Shown here piece by piece: positions 27,423-34,768 of a stretch of DNA of 39,264 bases. This DNA comes from an uncultured Candidatus Poseidoniales archaeon. GTDB lineage: Archaea; Thermoplasmatota; Poseidoniia; Poseidoniales; Poseidoniaceae. Positions within the stretch are counted from its first letter, which is position 1; every line of letters starts with the position of its first letter. Both the position numbers and the translations under genes were made by a program. Where the stretch lies: contig CAJJCP010000035.1 of assembly GCA_905182715.1 (NCBI GenBank), forward strand, positions 1 through 39,264, given 5' to 3'. Below the pieces are notes generated by a model. The model was not told where the DNA came from. It worked only from the letters and a program-made list of their open reading frames with translations, and made no database searches.

Positions 27423-28178
27423 GTGAAGCCTGTGATGGTAGCGCTGCAGGTTGTCATTGGTGCAGCCTTGCTCGAGATGAGCAGGGAACTTGGTCTGGCG
27501 ATGAATTACTCTCGGAAATCACTCCATTGCGAGAAATCCCCCTTACTGTTCCCGAGTGAACCTTTGTCCAAAATACCAGTTCGAGTAAGTGTTCAAGGAA
27601 AGTTTACAGGTGCATGGGGCCCATTGCCAAATCATTTCGGAGAACCCGTTTTGGGTGCAATGCTTGTTGCCGGAGGTGCACAAATTACAGTTGAAGAGAG
27701 CGAACCAGGTTCCTATCCTCTTCTTCACGACCAACCGACTGGAGAACTTGTGATTTTGGACGCATTACCAGGTGTCTGGCGTGGTGCACCTCGATTATAT
27801 GTCGATTCTCGGACCAGAATAATGCCAGTTGCACAAGCAGCCAAAGAATTTGAGCAGACACCTCTTTCTCTTTCAGAACGAACCACTCGTATCGGTTTAC
27901 TTCGTACACGGGCCAACGTCGAAGGAGTTATTCTCAGTGTTCGTAAGCGATCTGGAATTCGCTTGGATGCAAAACCATGGACTATGCTCAATGTCCACCT
28001 TTGGGATGGACATTCAATTGTTGAGGTTGCTTCTTTTGGTTCGAGTATCACCGGTCAAATGGAAGCACTACGGCCAGGCCAAACACTCAAATTACTGGCT
28101 GCAGAAATGGGCTGGAGAGCAGGATTACCTCAACTTCGAATCGACTCAAGAAAAACTCGTCTCCAAGTAAAAGATTGA
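27423..28178 (+). pseudogene. Cas4/RecB-like Fe-S nuclease, frameshifted: C-terminal OB-fold-like part
   Basis: This frame continues the preceding nuclease after a second +1 shift in about 27530-27563; its own first 40 codons overlap the middle segment read in another frame (to 27559) and are probably not translated as shown. From SEPLSKIPVRVSVQGKF onward it looks like an OB-fold region, and its last 90 residues parallel the end of the paralogue at 28226 (ANVEGVILSVRKRSGIR against WNVAGRLIYRFEKRGVGR). An alternative is that this is a separate protein beginning at TTG 27564, directly after the TGA of the middle segment, although there is no ribosome binding site. The join to the upstream part is inferred from the paralogue. 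Confidence 0.65.
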
Positions 28179-28225
28179 ATTCACGAGAGTAGGGTTCAAG
28201 AACATTCGACAAAACACTCACAGGT

Positions 28226-30067
28226 ATGCCGGTAAGTCTTGTCACCTCCTCTGAAGATTCTGTTGGCCCATACAACCGACTTTCAGCAAGCCAAGTGAAC
28301 GCTTATAGAGCGTGCCCACGCTTGTGGTTTTACGAGAAAGTTCGGCGTTTCAAGATGCCACAAATACCGGTGTTATTTGTTGGTAGGGCAGTTGAAGAGG
28401 CTATTTGCCGTATGTTGATGGAGTCACCAGCGCTTTTGGTTTCCAAGGCCTCTTCAGACACTCTTTCAGCCATCCCACTGGATGAGAGCGGTGTTCCAAG
28501 CCGTTCAAGCCTCGACCCTTGGCCAGCAGAACGATTGTTGGCTTTGCCGGAGAACATGCAACCACAGAGTTTCGAAAGTCTTCGGCAATGGGCTATTGGA
28601 CGATTGAAGGTCCATCTTCACCTTGCTCTCAATTCAATGAAAGAGGAATGGAAGAAAGATGAGAGGAAAGCAGGAGATTGGAAGTCAGTGAATCCTGATT
28701 ATTGTCTCAAAATGTGCATCAATGGCCTTGAATTTCATTTGAACGAAGTTCAGCGTTGTCTCGACCAAAACGGCGGTCCAGGTCTCAAAGAGTGGCGCAG
28801 AGGGCACCGCCCTGAATGGCCAGCTCCCGATGCTCGCCGATACACCCTTTCCAACAACCACCCACTTTCACGAGACGGGGATGTCAGTTTGGTTGAGGCC
28901 TGGGAAATTACTCGCCCTTGGTTCGTTGATCCAAACGCAGGGAAGTTTGCGATGAATGCAATTCATCCCGAATATTGGTTCCAAGGTGAATATGATTTGA
29001 TTTATCGATGGGACGGTCGAATCAATATTGTTGATTTAAAGGCGAGCGTAGGTCGAGGCGATCGTTCCGGTAATTATGTCGAACAATTGCGTATGTATGC
29101 GATGCTGTGGTGGATTACTCACGAAAAGAAAGAACAGGTCGATGCCCTTGAAATATGGTATCTTGGTGCAAATTCAATTAAATCGATAGTATGCCCAACC
29201 GTTTCAGAAATGACTGAAATGGAATCCGAACTCGAATCAATGTGGCATCAACTGAGAGAAACAACTCCAGTTCTTGCAGACTGTCCGCCGAACCCGTCTC
29301 CTGTACGCGGCTTCAAGAATGGCGGAATCGCTATAGAAGCACCAGATGAAGTCCGATGCGACCGGTGTGATTGGGCGTCAATATGCCCCGGTGGACAGGG
29401 TGATGATGACCTTCCCGTCGGTGGTTTAGTTCGACTGCCAGGGACTCCTACAGATGTCGATGTTACCCCACTTGGTGACCTCGATCCTCGCATGACCTTT
29501 GTCGGCGAAGTCTTCAGTGTTACCGGGGTCAAAGAAGGGCATCGCCCTCGAATTACGATTTCTCAGGGTAATAATTTTGCCAAGGTGGTTCTCTTGGTTG
29601 ACCAACACCAAGATGGTGAGCCATCGTGGCCTCAAAACATTGCCAAAGGTGACCGAGTGAAGCTCGACCAAGTGATTCCAACTGCGAATTGGAAGGGTGA
29701 AATCGAACTCAAAGTCGACCCCCATGCATGCATCGTACCTGCTTCAGAAGATGAAGTCGGCTCCGACTTTATGGAATTCCGTGCACGTTGGAACGTTGCT
29801 GGACGCCTTATTTATCGCTTTGAAAAGCGCGGTGTTGGGCGTAATGGGAAAGAATGGCATCGAAAGGGCGCCATGATTTTGGATGCAACTGGCGCTATGA
29901 AGATTGAAGGTTGGGCTAATGATTGGGGTACGCAGTATGATTTGGCACAAATCGGTGATACAGTCGTTGTTGCCAATCTCGGATTAGATGCCTGGGCAGT
30001 AGAAGTACGAGGCAATATCACGCAGAATACAAAATTCCAGATCATCGAACGTGTGCAACGTGATTAG
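28226..30067 (+). CDS. Cas4/RecB-like PD-(D/E)xK Fe-S nuclease fused to C-terminal OB-fold-like region
   Basis: The 613-residue protein has a RecB-family nuclease domain: ACPRLWFYEKV at the N-terminus (Cys30), the catalytic GEYDLIYRWDGR...VDLKAS (Asp257, Asp270, Lys272), an EQLRMYAMLWW helix and then C-x2-C-x5-C (Cys378, 381, 387). One N-terminal plus three C-terminal cysteines is the [4Fe-4S] arrangement of Cas4, AddB and Dna2. The last 200 residues resemble one or two OB folds. No helicase or CRISPR gene is nearby, so a DNA-end processing role in repair or replication is inferred. It follows its frameshifted paralogue by 47 bases. The stop overlaps the end of the convergent ubiquitin-like gene by four bases. 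Confidence 0.8.
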   Translation: MPVSLVTSSEDSVGPYNRLSASQVNAYRACPRLWFYEKVRRFKMPQIPVLFVGRAVEEAICRMLMESPALLVSKASSDTLSAIPLDESGVPSRSSLDPWPAERLLALPENMQPQSFESLRQWAIGRLKVHLHLALNSMKEEWKKDERKAGDWKSVNPDYCLKMCINGLEFHLNEVQRCLDQNGGPGLKEWRRGHRPEWPAPDARRYTLSNNHPLSRDGDVSLVEAWEITRPWFVDPNAGKFAMNAIHPEYWFQGEYDLIYRWDGRINIVDLKASVGRGDRSGNYVEQLRMYAMLWWITHEKKEQVDALEIWYLGANSIKSIVCPTVSEMTEMESELESMWHQLRETTPVLADCPPNPSPVRGFKNGGIAIEAPDEVRCDRCDWASICPGGQGDDDLPVGGLVRLPGTPTDVDVTPLGDLDPRMTFVGEVFSVTGVKEGHRPRITISQGNNFAKVVLLVDQHQDGEPSWPQNIAKGDRVKLDQVIPTANWKGEIELKVDPHACIVPASEDEVGSDFMEFRARWNVAGRLIYRFEKRGVGRNGKEWHRKGAMILDATGAMKIEGWANDWGTQYDLAQIGDTVVVANLGLDAWAVEVRGNITQNTKFQIIERVQRD

Positions 30068-30264
30068 CCGCCGGATGAAATGGTGATGACCAAAAGTTGT
30101 ACTGATTGAGAAAGTACAGTGGCGTGCGGCAATATTGTTCCATCATAACTGACAATGACTGTTGAGGGGTGAATCCCAGCCTCGAGTAACGCCTGTCGAA
30201 CAGTTTGTTCGCCATCGAACTCCACTTTGACATCATAGTCACGCCCCTTGAGGTGTATCTCCAT
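30064..30264 (-). CDS. Ubiquitin-like/SAMP-ThiS-MoaD-type small modifier protein
   Basis: The 66-residue protein is a beta-grasp candidate: MEIHLKGRDYDVKVEF, a central helix TVRQALLEAG, VIVSYDGTIL and a C-terminal strand ending SSGG. Terminal Gly-Gly is the activation site of ThiS, MoaD, Urm1 and archaeal SAMPs; a carrier for sulphur (thiamine, thio-tRNA) or a protein modifier is expected. Sequence alone does not say which. The frame is open upstream to 30417, but that part runs through the tRNA-Ser gene on the opposite strand, so the ATG at 30264 is chosen. No E1-like activating enzyme or MoaE is in the window. Confidence 0.8.
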   Translation of the reverse strand: MEIHLKGRDYDVKVEFDGEQTVRQALLEAGIHPSTVIVSYDGTILPHATVLSQSVQLLVITISSGG

Positions 30265-30318
30265 ACAACACCGAGTCAACGCCATGCTTATGACGGTGGC
30301 GCTAAACCCACATCTGCG

Positions 30319-30401
30319 GCCGAGATCGCATAGCCCGGTATTGCGGTGGATTCGAAATCCACTGTCCCTTGGACGCGGGAGTTCAAATCTCTCTCTCGGC
30401 G
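30319..30401 (+). tRNA. tRNA-Ser (anticodon CGA)
   Basis: The acceptor stem GCCGAGA (30319-30325) pairs perfectly with TCTCGGC (30394-30400), with discriminator G at 30401. The anticodon stem GTGGA/TCCAC encloses loop TTCGAAA with anticodon CGA at 30353-30355. A long variable arm (GTCC-CTT-GGAC, 30364-30374) marks a class II tRNA, and the T arm GGGAG/TTCAAAT/CTCTC is regular with one G-U pair. No intron and no encoded CCA. A T5 run at 30404-30408 probably ends transcription; a TTATGA at 30288-30293 is at the right distance for a TATA-like box. Confidence 0.93.
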
Positions 30402-30456
30402 CCTTTTTACAATCCAAGGGCCTTTTTTAGGTAATACTCCTACGAGTGACTGAGAG

Positions 30457-30888
30457 ATGAACATGCAACCGACGCCAGATTCATTTCCAAACATCAAAGA
30501 CAGCGTTGTTTCGGGAGACCTTCACACGGGTACGGTCGTTCATAACCACTATCATGCAGCTCCACAAGCACAACCAGTTCAACAAGTGGTAGTGCCTCAG
30601 CAACCGGTTTACCAACCGTCACCTCAAGCCGTGGTTCAACCACAGTATCCAAATTACTACCAGCAACATGGTGCTCAACCCATGTATTACGGGGGGGCGG
30701 GAAAAGACACCCTTGTGGCTTATGTATTGTGGTTTTTCCTTGGCTTTTTCGGAGCACACAGATTTTATTTGAACAATATCGGCCTCGGTTTTGTCTACCT
30801 TTTGACCTTTGGTTTGTTTGGATTTGGTTGGTTGATTGATTTGTTCTTGATTCCTGATTTGGTTCGTCAGCAAAACATGAGGAGATGA
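30457..30888 (+). CDS. TM2 domain membrane protein
   Basis: The 143-residue product has a disordered Gln/Pro/His-rich N-terminal half (about residues 25-80, containing VVHNHYH and repeated QPV/QPQ) and a C-terminal TM2 domain: KDTLVAYVLWFFLGFFGAHR, FYLNNIGLGFVYLLTFG and FGWLIDLFLIPDLV. TM2 proteins are two-helix membrane hairpins of unclear function, often in stress or protein-quality contexts. ATGs at 30457 and 30463 are both possible; the ribosome binding site is weak. It stands alone between the tRNA-Ser gene and the convergent PAC2 gene. Confidence 0.88.
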   Translation: MNMQPTPDSFPNIKDSVVSGDLHTGTVVHNHYHAAPQAQPVQQVVVPQQPVYQPSPQAVVQPQYPNYYQQHGAQPMYYGGAGKDTLVAYVLWFFLGFFGAHRFYLNNIGLGFVYLLTFGLFGFGWLIDLFLIPDLVRQQNMRR

Positions 30889-30907
30889 CCCATGTTGAGA
30901 GTTCCTC

Positions 30908-31663
30908 TCACATGTAGAATGCATCAGGTGATTCGGTCAACTCTCCAACGTAATCGGGTGATTTCCCGGGAGCAAGTACAGATAATTTCTCGGTAAGTTT
31001 CGATTGAATGTCACTTGGTAATGCGATTCCAAGGTCAAACCATCCATCGAGTGATTCAAGAAGACGTTGTGAAGCAAAGATATCTCCACTTGAGCCCACG
31101 GTTGTTGCAATTGCACAAGCAGAATTGATGTTGAACAATGGTCCATTGGAAGCGATGAGTGCGGCTAAACCGATGGCGCCTGATTTTGGTTCATCTCGGC
31201 GGACATCGACTCCAAGTGCTTCGAGATCAATCCTGTGTGAGGCATTTGAGGCTACCATGAACGTTTCTTTTCGTGTTGGAACATCCATGAGTCCCGCCAA
31301 TACATAGAGTGATTGTACGCCTTGTTGTTCAAGCCATTGAAGTACTTCTCGAGCCATCATGCCTTGATGCTCAGGTTCAAGCGGCTGGGATGTTCCTGTG
31401 AGGGTAAGCACTCTCTTTCCAGTAACTGACTCTATAGAGGAAAGCGTGAGGTGGGGTGGTGAAAGTAAACCCTCTTCGTCGAGTGTCGCCAATGGTGGCA
31501 GTGCAGTGTGGTGGAGGCGAGCGACCTCATGGCAGATGTGCGAGGTGTTGATCCCTTCAAGAGCGACTTTACCGACGTTCCCTACACCAGGAAGTGCAAA
31601 CAACATAATGGCATGTTCGCCGAGTTCAGAATGAGAGCCTCTCCATTCAATATGTAATCCCAT
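30908..31663 (-). CDS. PAC2 family protein (proteasome assembly chaperone-like)
   Basis: PAC2-family proteins (COG1938, archaeal PbaA/PbaB) are chaperone-like homologues of eukaryotic proteasome assembly factors. The 251-residue sequence has the family opening ALPGVGNVGKVA near residue 24, the segment LYVLAGLMDVPTRK in mid-protein and the C-terminal part rich in ILESLDGWFDL-like helices. The open frame reaches 31717 with a TTG, but the ATG at 31663 gives the normal length and sits 26 bases downstream of a TATA-like CTATAA (on the plus strand at 31689-31694), the spacing of a leaderless archaeal transcript. It is last in the L44e-S27e-aIF2alpha-Nop10 block, with an 88-base gap before it. Confidence 0.88.
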   Translation of the reverse strand: MGLHIEWRGSHSELGEHAIMLFALPGVGNVGKVALEGINTSHICHEVARLHHTALPPLATLDEEGLLSPPHLTLSSIESVTGKRVLTLTGTSQPLEPEHQGMMAREVLQWLEQQGVQSLYVLAGLMDVPTRKETFMVASNASHRIDLEALGVDVRRDEPKSGAIGLAALIASNGPLFNINSACAIATTVGSSGDIFASQRLLESLDGWFDLGIALPSDIQSKLTEKLSVLAPGKSPDYVGELTESPDAFYM

Positions 31664-31688
31664 ATAGGGTATATCGTCTTCCGCCGCG

Positions 31689-31696
31689 CTATAATG
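31689..31696 (-). promoter_or_regulatory. TATA-like box for PAC2 gene (leaderless transcript)
   Basis: On the minus strand the sequence reads CATTATAG, ending 26 bases before the A of the PAC2 ATG (31663), and no ribosome binding site lies between. This is the layout expected for an archaeal TATA box producing a transcript that starts at or next to the initiation codon. Confidence 0.45.
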
Positions 31697-31751
31697 TTTG
31701 ACATTCAAAACAAGCAAAAAAGTTGAATTGAGAGGGGTTGAGTGAAACGCA

Positions 31752-31997
31752 TCACTCTTCTTCTTCGACAGCGAGTTGAGTTGCTTTCATCTCTTCTAGT
31801 GAAGGTAACGTAGCGAGTGCCTTTGCCCATGCTGGATCTTCAACATTGTACATTTTTCTTCGGATATCTGCTCGATGGTCTTCTGGAGACCATTTGAGTG
31901 GGGCAGCAGCCTGAGCCTTTGCTCCACAAGAAGGGCAAGTTGTAGCTAAAGTCCATGCCTCACATTCGAGGCATTGTTGTAAGAGTTGTCGTGCCAT
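31752..31997 (-). CDS. nop10: H/ACA ribonucleoprotein protein Nop10
   Basis: Nop10 is a small core protein of the H/ACA RNP that carries out pseudouridylation of rRNA together with Cbf5, Gar1 and L7Ae. The 81-residue protein has the zinc ribbon CLEC...CPSC near residues 9-25 and the conserved PLKWSPEDHRADIRRKM that packs on Cbf5. An acidic C-terminal extension (about 25 residues, ending VEEEE) goes beyond the usual length of 55-60. ATG 31997 is preceded by AGGTGAT. Its position directly after aIF2-alpha is conserved in archaea and supports the call. Confidence 0.9.
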   Translation of the reverse strand: MARQLLQQCLECEAWTLATTCPSCGAKAQAAAPLKWSPEDHRADIRRKMYNVEDPAWAKALATLPSLEEMKATQLAVEEEE

Positions 31998-32035
31998 AAT
32001 ATCACCTGTAAGATTCACGTTTATGATTCAACGCC

Positions 32036-32821
32036 TCATTGACGGTAGGAAGTCGCTTCTCCGCCAGCAGCGAGAACATGGTCCAAAGTGGCCTTCGTGG
32101 CATTTTCCCAAATTGATTCTGCAGTTTTGAAGTCAGGTGCTTTCAATTCGATTCGGTATTGTGGTGCACCGTTGTAGTGGCAAGTGACTTCAATTTCCTC
32201 TTCTACCGAAGACATGGCTTCTGCGGCAAGGAGGGCTTTTTGAATAACTTCAACTCCGTTCGTGCCGTTAATGCTCAATGTGAATATGCCCCGGATTTCT
32301 ACAAATGCAGGAATGACGTTTTCAACTGCAATTTCGATGAATGTCTTGAGCCATTCACCTTCAAAGCCAGCATCGACCAGAGACCCTTCATTCATTGCAG
32401 CTTCTTCAAATGCAGTATAGAGTCCTCCATATGCATCGATTAACTCTTCACCCGAGGTTTTGATATCCTCTTCAGTCCAACCGACCTTCTCGCCCAGTAC
32501 TTTGAGCAATTGATGAGCACGTTGTTCATTCTTCCATTCTTGAAGTCGTTCTCGACGACGTTCTTCAGAAACGGATTTGAGTGAAAGTTCAAGCGATGTA
32601 CCGTCTTTACGGGTTCGCATGACTTTACAGATGAGGCGTTGTCCTTCTCGAACGAAGACTCGAATGTTCTTTACCCATCCACTGGCAATTTCGCCAATAA
32701 AAATAAATCCTTCAACGCCCTCAAATTCATCAAGTTTTACGTAACAACCGTTTTGCTTAACGGTGGTAACACTTACAACAACAAGTTCGCCTTCATTTGG
32801 CGTATTTGTTTTTTCAGACAT
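32036..32821 (-). CDS. Translation initiation factor aIF2 subunit alpha
   Basis: aIF2-alpha helps deliver initiator tRNA as part of the aIF2 heterotrimer. The 261-residue protein has an N-terminal S1/OB domain (GCYVKLDEFEGVEGFIFIGEI, about residues 25-45, and VREGQRLICKVMRTRKDG), a helical domain II and a C-terminal alpha/beta domain (about 175-261). Length and domain order match archaeal homologues. Its ribosome binding site GGAGG lies inside a perfect hairpin (32822-32836) that starts right after the stop of the upstream S27e gene, suggesting translation depends on S27e translation. Confidence 0.95.
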   Translation of the reverse strand: MSEKTNTPNEGELVVVSVTTVKQNGCYVKLDEFEGVEGFIFIGEIASGWVKNIRVFVREGQRLICKVMRTRKDGTSLELSLKSVSEERRRERLQEWKNEQRAHQLLKVLGEKVGWTEEDIKTSGEELIDAYGGLYTAFEEAAMNEGSLVDAGFEGEWLKTFIEIAVENVIPAFVEIRGIFTLSINGTNGVEVIQKALLAAEAMSSVEEEIEVTCHYNGAPQYRIELKAPDFKTAESIWENATKATLDHVLAAGGEATSYRQ

Positions 32822-32836
32822 GGAGGCTCTGCCTCC
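32822..32836 (-). promoter_or_regulatory. Hairpin sequestering the aIF2-alpha ribosome binding site
   Basis: In mRNA sense the 15 bases GGAGGCAGAGCCTCC lie between the S27e stop TGA and the aIF2-alpha ATG, with no gap on either side. GGAGGC pairs perfectly with GCCTCC around a three-base loop, so the only ribosome binding site is in the stem. Confidence 0.6.
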
Positions 32837-33007
32837 TCATTCAAGTGCTTCAACAACTGTGCATCCGATCAAGTCGGCCTTTCCGCCGGATGGGCTGGTA
32901 AGGGTTGCTCCGCAAACACCGCAAGAAATAACGGAGGTTGCTCGAGAGAAAATTGTGGTTTCGTTGCTGCAATCTTTGCAGGATACATTAAGGAAATTTT
33001 TTGCCAT
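32837..33007 (-). CDS. rps27e: Small ribosomal subunit protein eS27 (S27e)
   Basis: A short gene of 56 residues read on the minus strand. It begins MAKNFLNVSCKDCSNETTIF and has the four-cysteine zinc finger C-x2-C ... C-x2-C (Cys10, 13, 29, 32; second pair in SCGVCGATL), followed by LTSPSGGKADLIGCTVVEAL, the usual C-terminal pattern of the archaeal protein. It lies between L44e (10 bases upstream) and aIF2-alpha, the order found in many archaea. Length is normal. The stop touches the aIF2-alpha regulatory hairpin. Confidence 0.93.
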   Translation of the reverse strand: MAKNFLNVSCKDCSNETTIFSRATSVISCGVCGATLTSPSGGKADLIGCTVVEALE

Positions 33008-33017
33008 AGGTGTCAAC

Positions 33018-33302
33018 TCACTTGTCGATTAATTCGAATTTCTTAGCACGCTGGCAAGGTGCATAATGTGCTTTGCCAGTTTCTGTGCAACGGTAAAGAA
33101 TGTTCACTCGCTTGGTAGGCTTCTCACGGCCTTCAGGCTTTGGACGAGGGAAACCACGGTATCCAGCCATAACACGGCGGAAACGTCGTTGACCCCAGCG
33201 AAGTTCAGAAGCACGCTTCTTCTTCACTCGCTCAATTGTGTGCATTGTATGCTTACCAGCCGATGGACTGTAACGCTTGACTTGACGTGGCATTTTGACC
33301 AT
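33018..33302 (-). CDS. rpl44e: Large ribosomal subunit protein eL42 (archaeal L44e)
   Basis: The 94-residue protein matches archaeal L44e: MVKMPRQVKRYSP at the start, then KKKRASELRWGQRRF, GYRGFPRPKPEGREKPTK and a C-terminal KFELIDK. The usual zinc-finger cysteines near the N-terminus (CPYC in many homologues) are replaced by SPSA, and of the later pair only isolated cysteines remain (YRCTETGKAHYAPC), so zinc binding seems lost or altered. The ATG at 33302 has AAGGTG at the proper distance. It heads the operon, with a TATA-like CTAAATA on the minus strand at 33339-33345. Confidence 0.95.
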   Translation of the reverse strand: MVKMPRQVKRYSPSAGKHTMHTIERVKKKRASELRWGQRRFRRVMAGYRGFPRPKPEGREKPTKRVNILYRCTETGKAHYAPCQRAKKFELIDK

Positions 33303-33338
33303 GATAGCACCTTGAGCATTCGGCCCACAAGAGACGGG

Positions 33339-33345
33339 TATTTAG
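33339..33345 (-). promoter_or_regulatory. Candidate TATA box of the L44e-S27e-aIF2alpha-Nop10 operon
   Basis: CTAAATA on the minus strand lies 36 bases upstream of the L44e ATG. A start about 25 bases downstream would leave a leader of roughly ten bases that still contains the AAGGTG ribosome binding site. Confidence 0.4.
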
Positions 33346-33407
33346 GAGTGCCGCATTCAATCGCCAGCAAGTTTCGCTACACTGCGAGTAAAACAAGGGG
33401 AGATATA

Positions 33408-34217
33408 ATGAACATTCGGGACTTTAGCAGGGTCATGGACGAGATGCTCCAAGCGTTCTTACTGTTTTGGATACCCGTGTCCATGGTGCCATTGGGGCTT
33501 TGGTATTCTCTTACCTCGTCTCCATTGCGTGGTCGATTCTTAGCGTTTACCGGCATTGTTTTGATTTGCCTGAGTCCATGGACCGTTCCATCCTCGCCTT
33601 CATCGGCAGCCGGTCATTTACTTGGCGCCGTGATTGGCCCGTGCATGTTAATTATAATCGGAATTTATCTGATTTCTTTCTCTGGAAATGTCCCCGTTGG
33701 CAAATTACCCCGGAGCGATCGTAGAATCGGTTTTTTAATGTCTGCTGCAGGATTTGTTTGGTTATCAGGTATGCACTGGTGGATTCTCACGCCTCAACTC
33801 GTGCCAAATGAAGTGAATGTTTACTGGCATGTCTTTTGGCCAACATTCCTTCTCCTCACTTCTTGTCTTGCCTCTTGTTCGGCTGTAACTTTGTTGATGA
33901 TCGGCGAGCAGCGTAAAACCGAATCGAAAATCATGTTCCTTGTTTCAGCCCTTTCTTTTACTCTTCTTCTCCTGGGATTAAATATCGATGGTCCATTCGT
34001 AACTGCTGTTGATTTCCGTGAACACCTTTGGCTCGCTGTCGCCGATATGTTAGGGATTGTAATTGGAAGCGTACTGTCTATTCTGGTATTTGCTTTCGTC
34101 ATCTACACCTATGAGCGAAACTTACCAGAGCCAGAATCAATCACGCCTCCGACAGATTCGGAACTCCAACAAGTATCAGCGCTGATAGCAAATCACCTTG
34201 GAGGTGAAGATGAATGA
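33408..34217 (+). CDS. Multi-pass membrane protein, function unknown
   Basis: The 269-residue protein has about seven hydrophobic segments (roughly residues 10-32, 38-56, 63-88, 104-122, 138-165, 171-190 and 200-228) and a short hydrophilic, acidic C-terminal tail of about 35 residues. No enzyme or transporter motif is recognisable. The open frame extends upstream to 33066, but that part overlaps the L44e gene and is basic and low in structure; ATG 33408 with GGGGAGAT close upstream is chosen. It overlaps the next membrane gene by four bases, so the two probably act together. Confidence 0.8.
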   Translation: MNIRDFSRVMDEMLQAFLLFWIPVSMVPLGLWYSLTSSPLRGRFLAFTGIVLICLSPWTVPSSPSSAAGHLLGAVIGPCMLIIIGIYLISFSGNVPVGKLPRSDRRIGFLMSAAGFVWLSGMHWWILTPQLVPNEVNVYWHVFWPTFLLLTSCLASCSAVTLLMIGEQRKTESKIMFLVSALSFTLLLLGLNIDGPFVTAVDFREHLWLAVADMLGIVIGSVLSILVFAFVIYTYERNLPEPESITPPTDSELQQVSALIANHLGGEDE

Positions 34218-34690
34218 AAGAATCCAATCTCGTATTGACATGGAGAATGATGCTTCTTGCTTTCTTCCTTCCTCCTTTGCTTATTCTTGCCATAGAGGTG
34301 ACCTTCTTTGGAGAGTTCAAAGGTATTGACTCTGGAATTTCATTTACCCGTTTTGCCAATGCGACCTTGACAGCCTTTACGTTATGCTCGTTGTTTTTAC
34401 TTGGTAATCTGTACTTTTATGGTGAATCGAGAAATCGGCCATTGGCGCCATTGGTTGGCATGTTTATGGCTACAGGGTTCGGGGTATTAGCAACGGTCTT
34501 CTTCATTGGGCAAGGGTCAATGCTGCTGGAAGACAATGGTTCGGTCCGAGCTCAAGCAATCTACAACATCGTTCATCTGTTTGTTTCATCTGGGGCGATT
34601 TCTCTTTCACTTTGCGTCGCTCTTGGAGTGACCTTTTCAGCCATTACATCCCAAAAACAGCGAAGTAGTTTTGAATTAGAAGAAGAATAA
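34214..34690 (+). CDS. Small membrane protein, function unknown
   Basis: A 158-residue protein with four predicted membrane segments (about residues 11-32, 46-68, 79-101 and 118-145), a Cys-containing second segment (LTAFTLCSLFLLGNLYF) and an acidic C-terminal tail (ELEEE). It starts within the stop of the preceding membrane gene (ATGA overlap), so translation is coupled. The pair may form one complex; neither matches a family I recognise. GGAGGTGA ahead of the ATG serves as ribosome binding site. Confidence 0.8.
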   Translation: MKESNLVLTWRMMLLAFFLPPLLILAIEVTFFGEFKGIDSGISFTRFANATLTAFTLCSLFLLGNLYFYGESRNRPLAPLVGMFMATGFGVLATVFFIGQGSMLLEDNGSVRAQAIYNIVHLFVSSGAISLSLCVALGVTFSAITSQKQRSSFELEEE

Positions 34691-34768
34691 TTTTCGAACC
34701 TGTAGCGAATACCTTCGCCGTCGATTTCATAAGGGGGATGTTGGTGGGGCGGTTATACAGGTGTTTCT

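Noticed and set aside
26413-30067. Possible CRISPR-Cas module because of Cas4-like nucleases
   Set aside because: No direct-repeat array and no other cas gene is present; the Fe-S nuclease layout is shared by AddB and Dna2.
30265-30417. N-terminal extension of the ubiquitin-like protein
   Set aside because: It is antisense translation of the tRNA-Ser gene.
33066-33407. Long N-terminal extension of the membrane protein at 33408
   Set aside because: It runs antisense through L44e; the ATG at 33408 has a good ribosome binding site.
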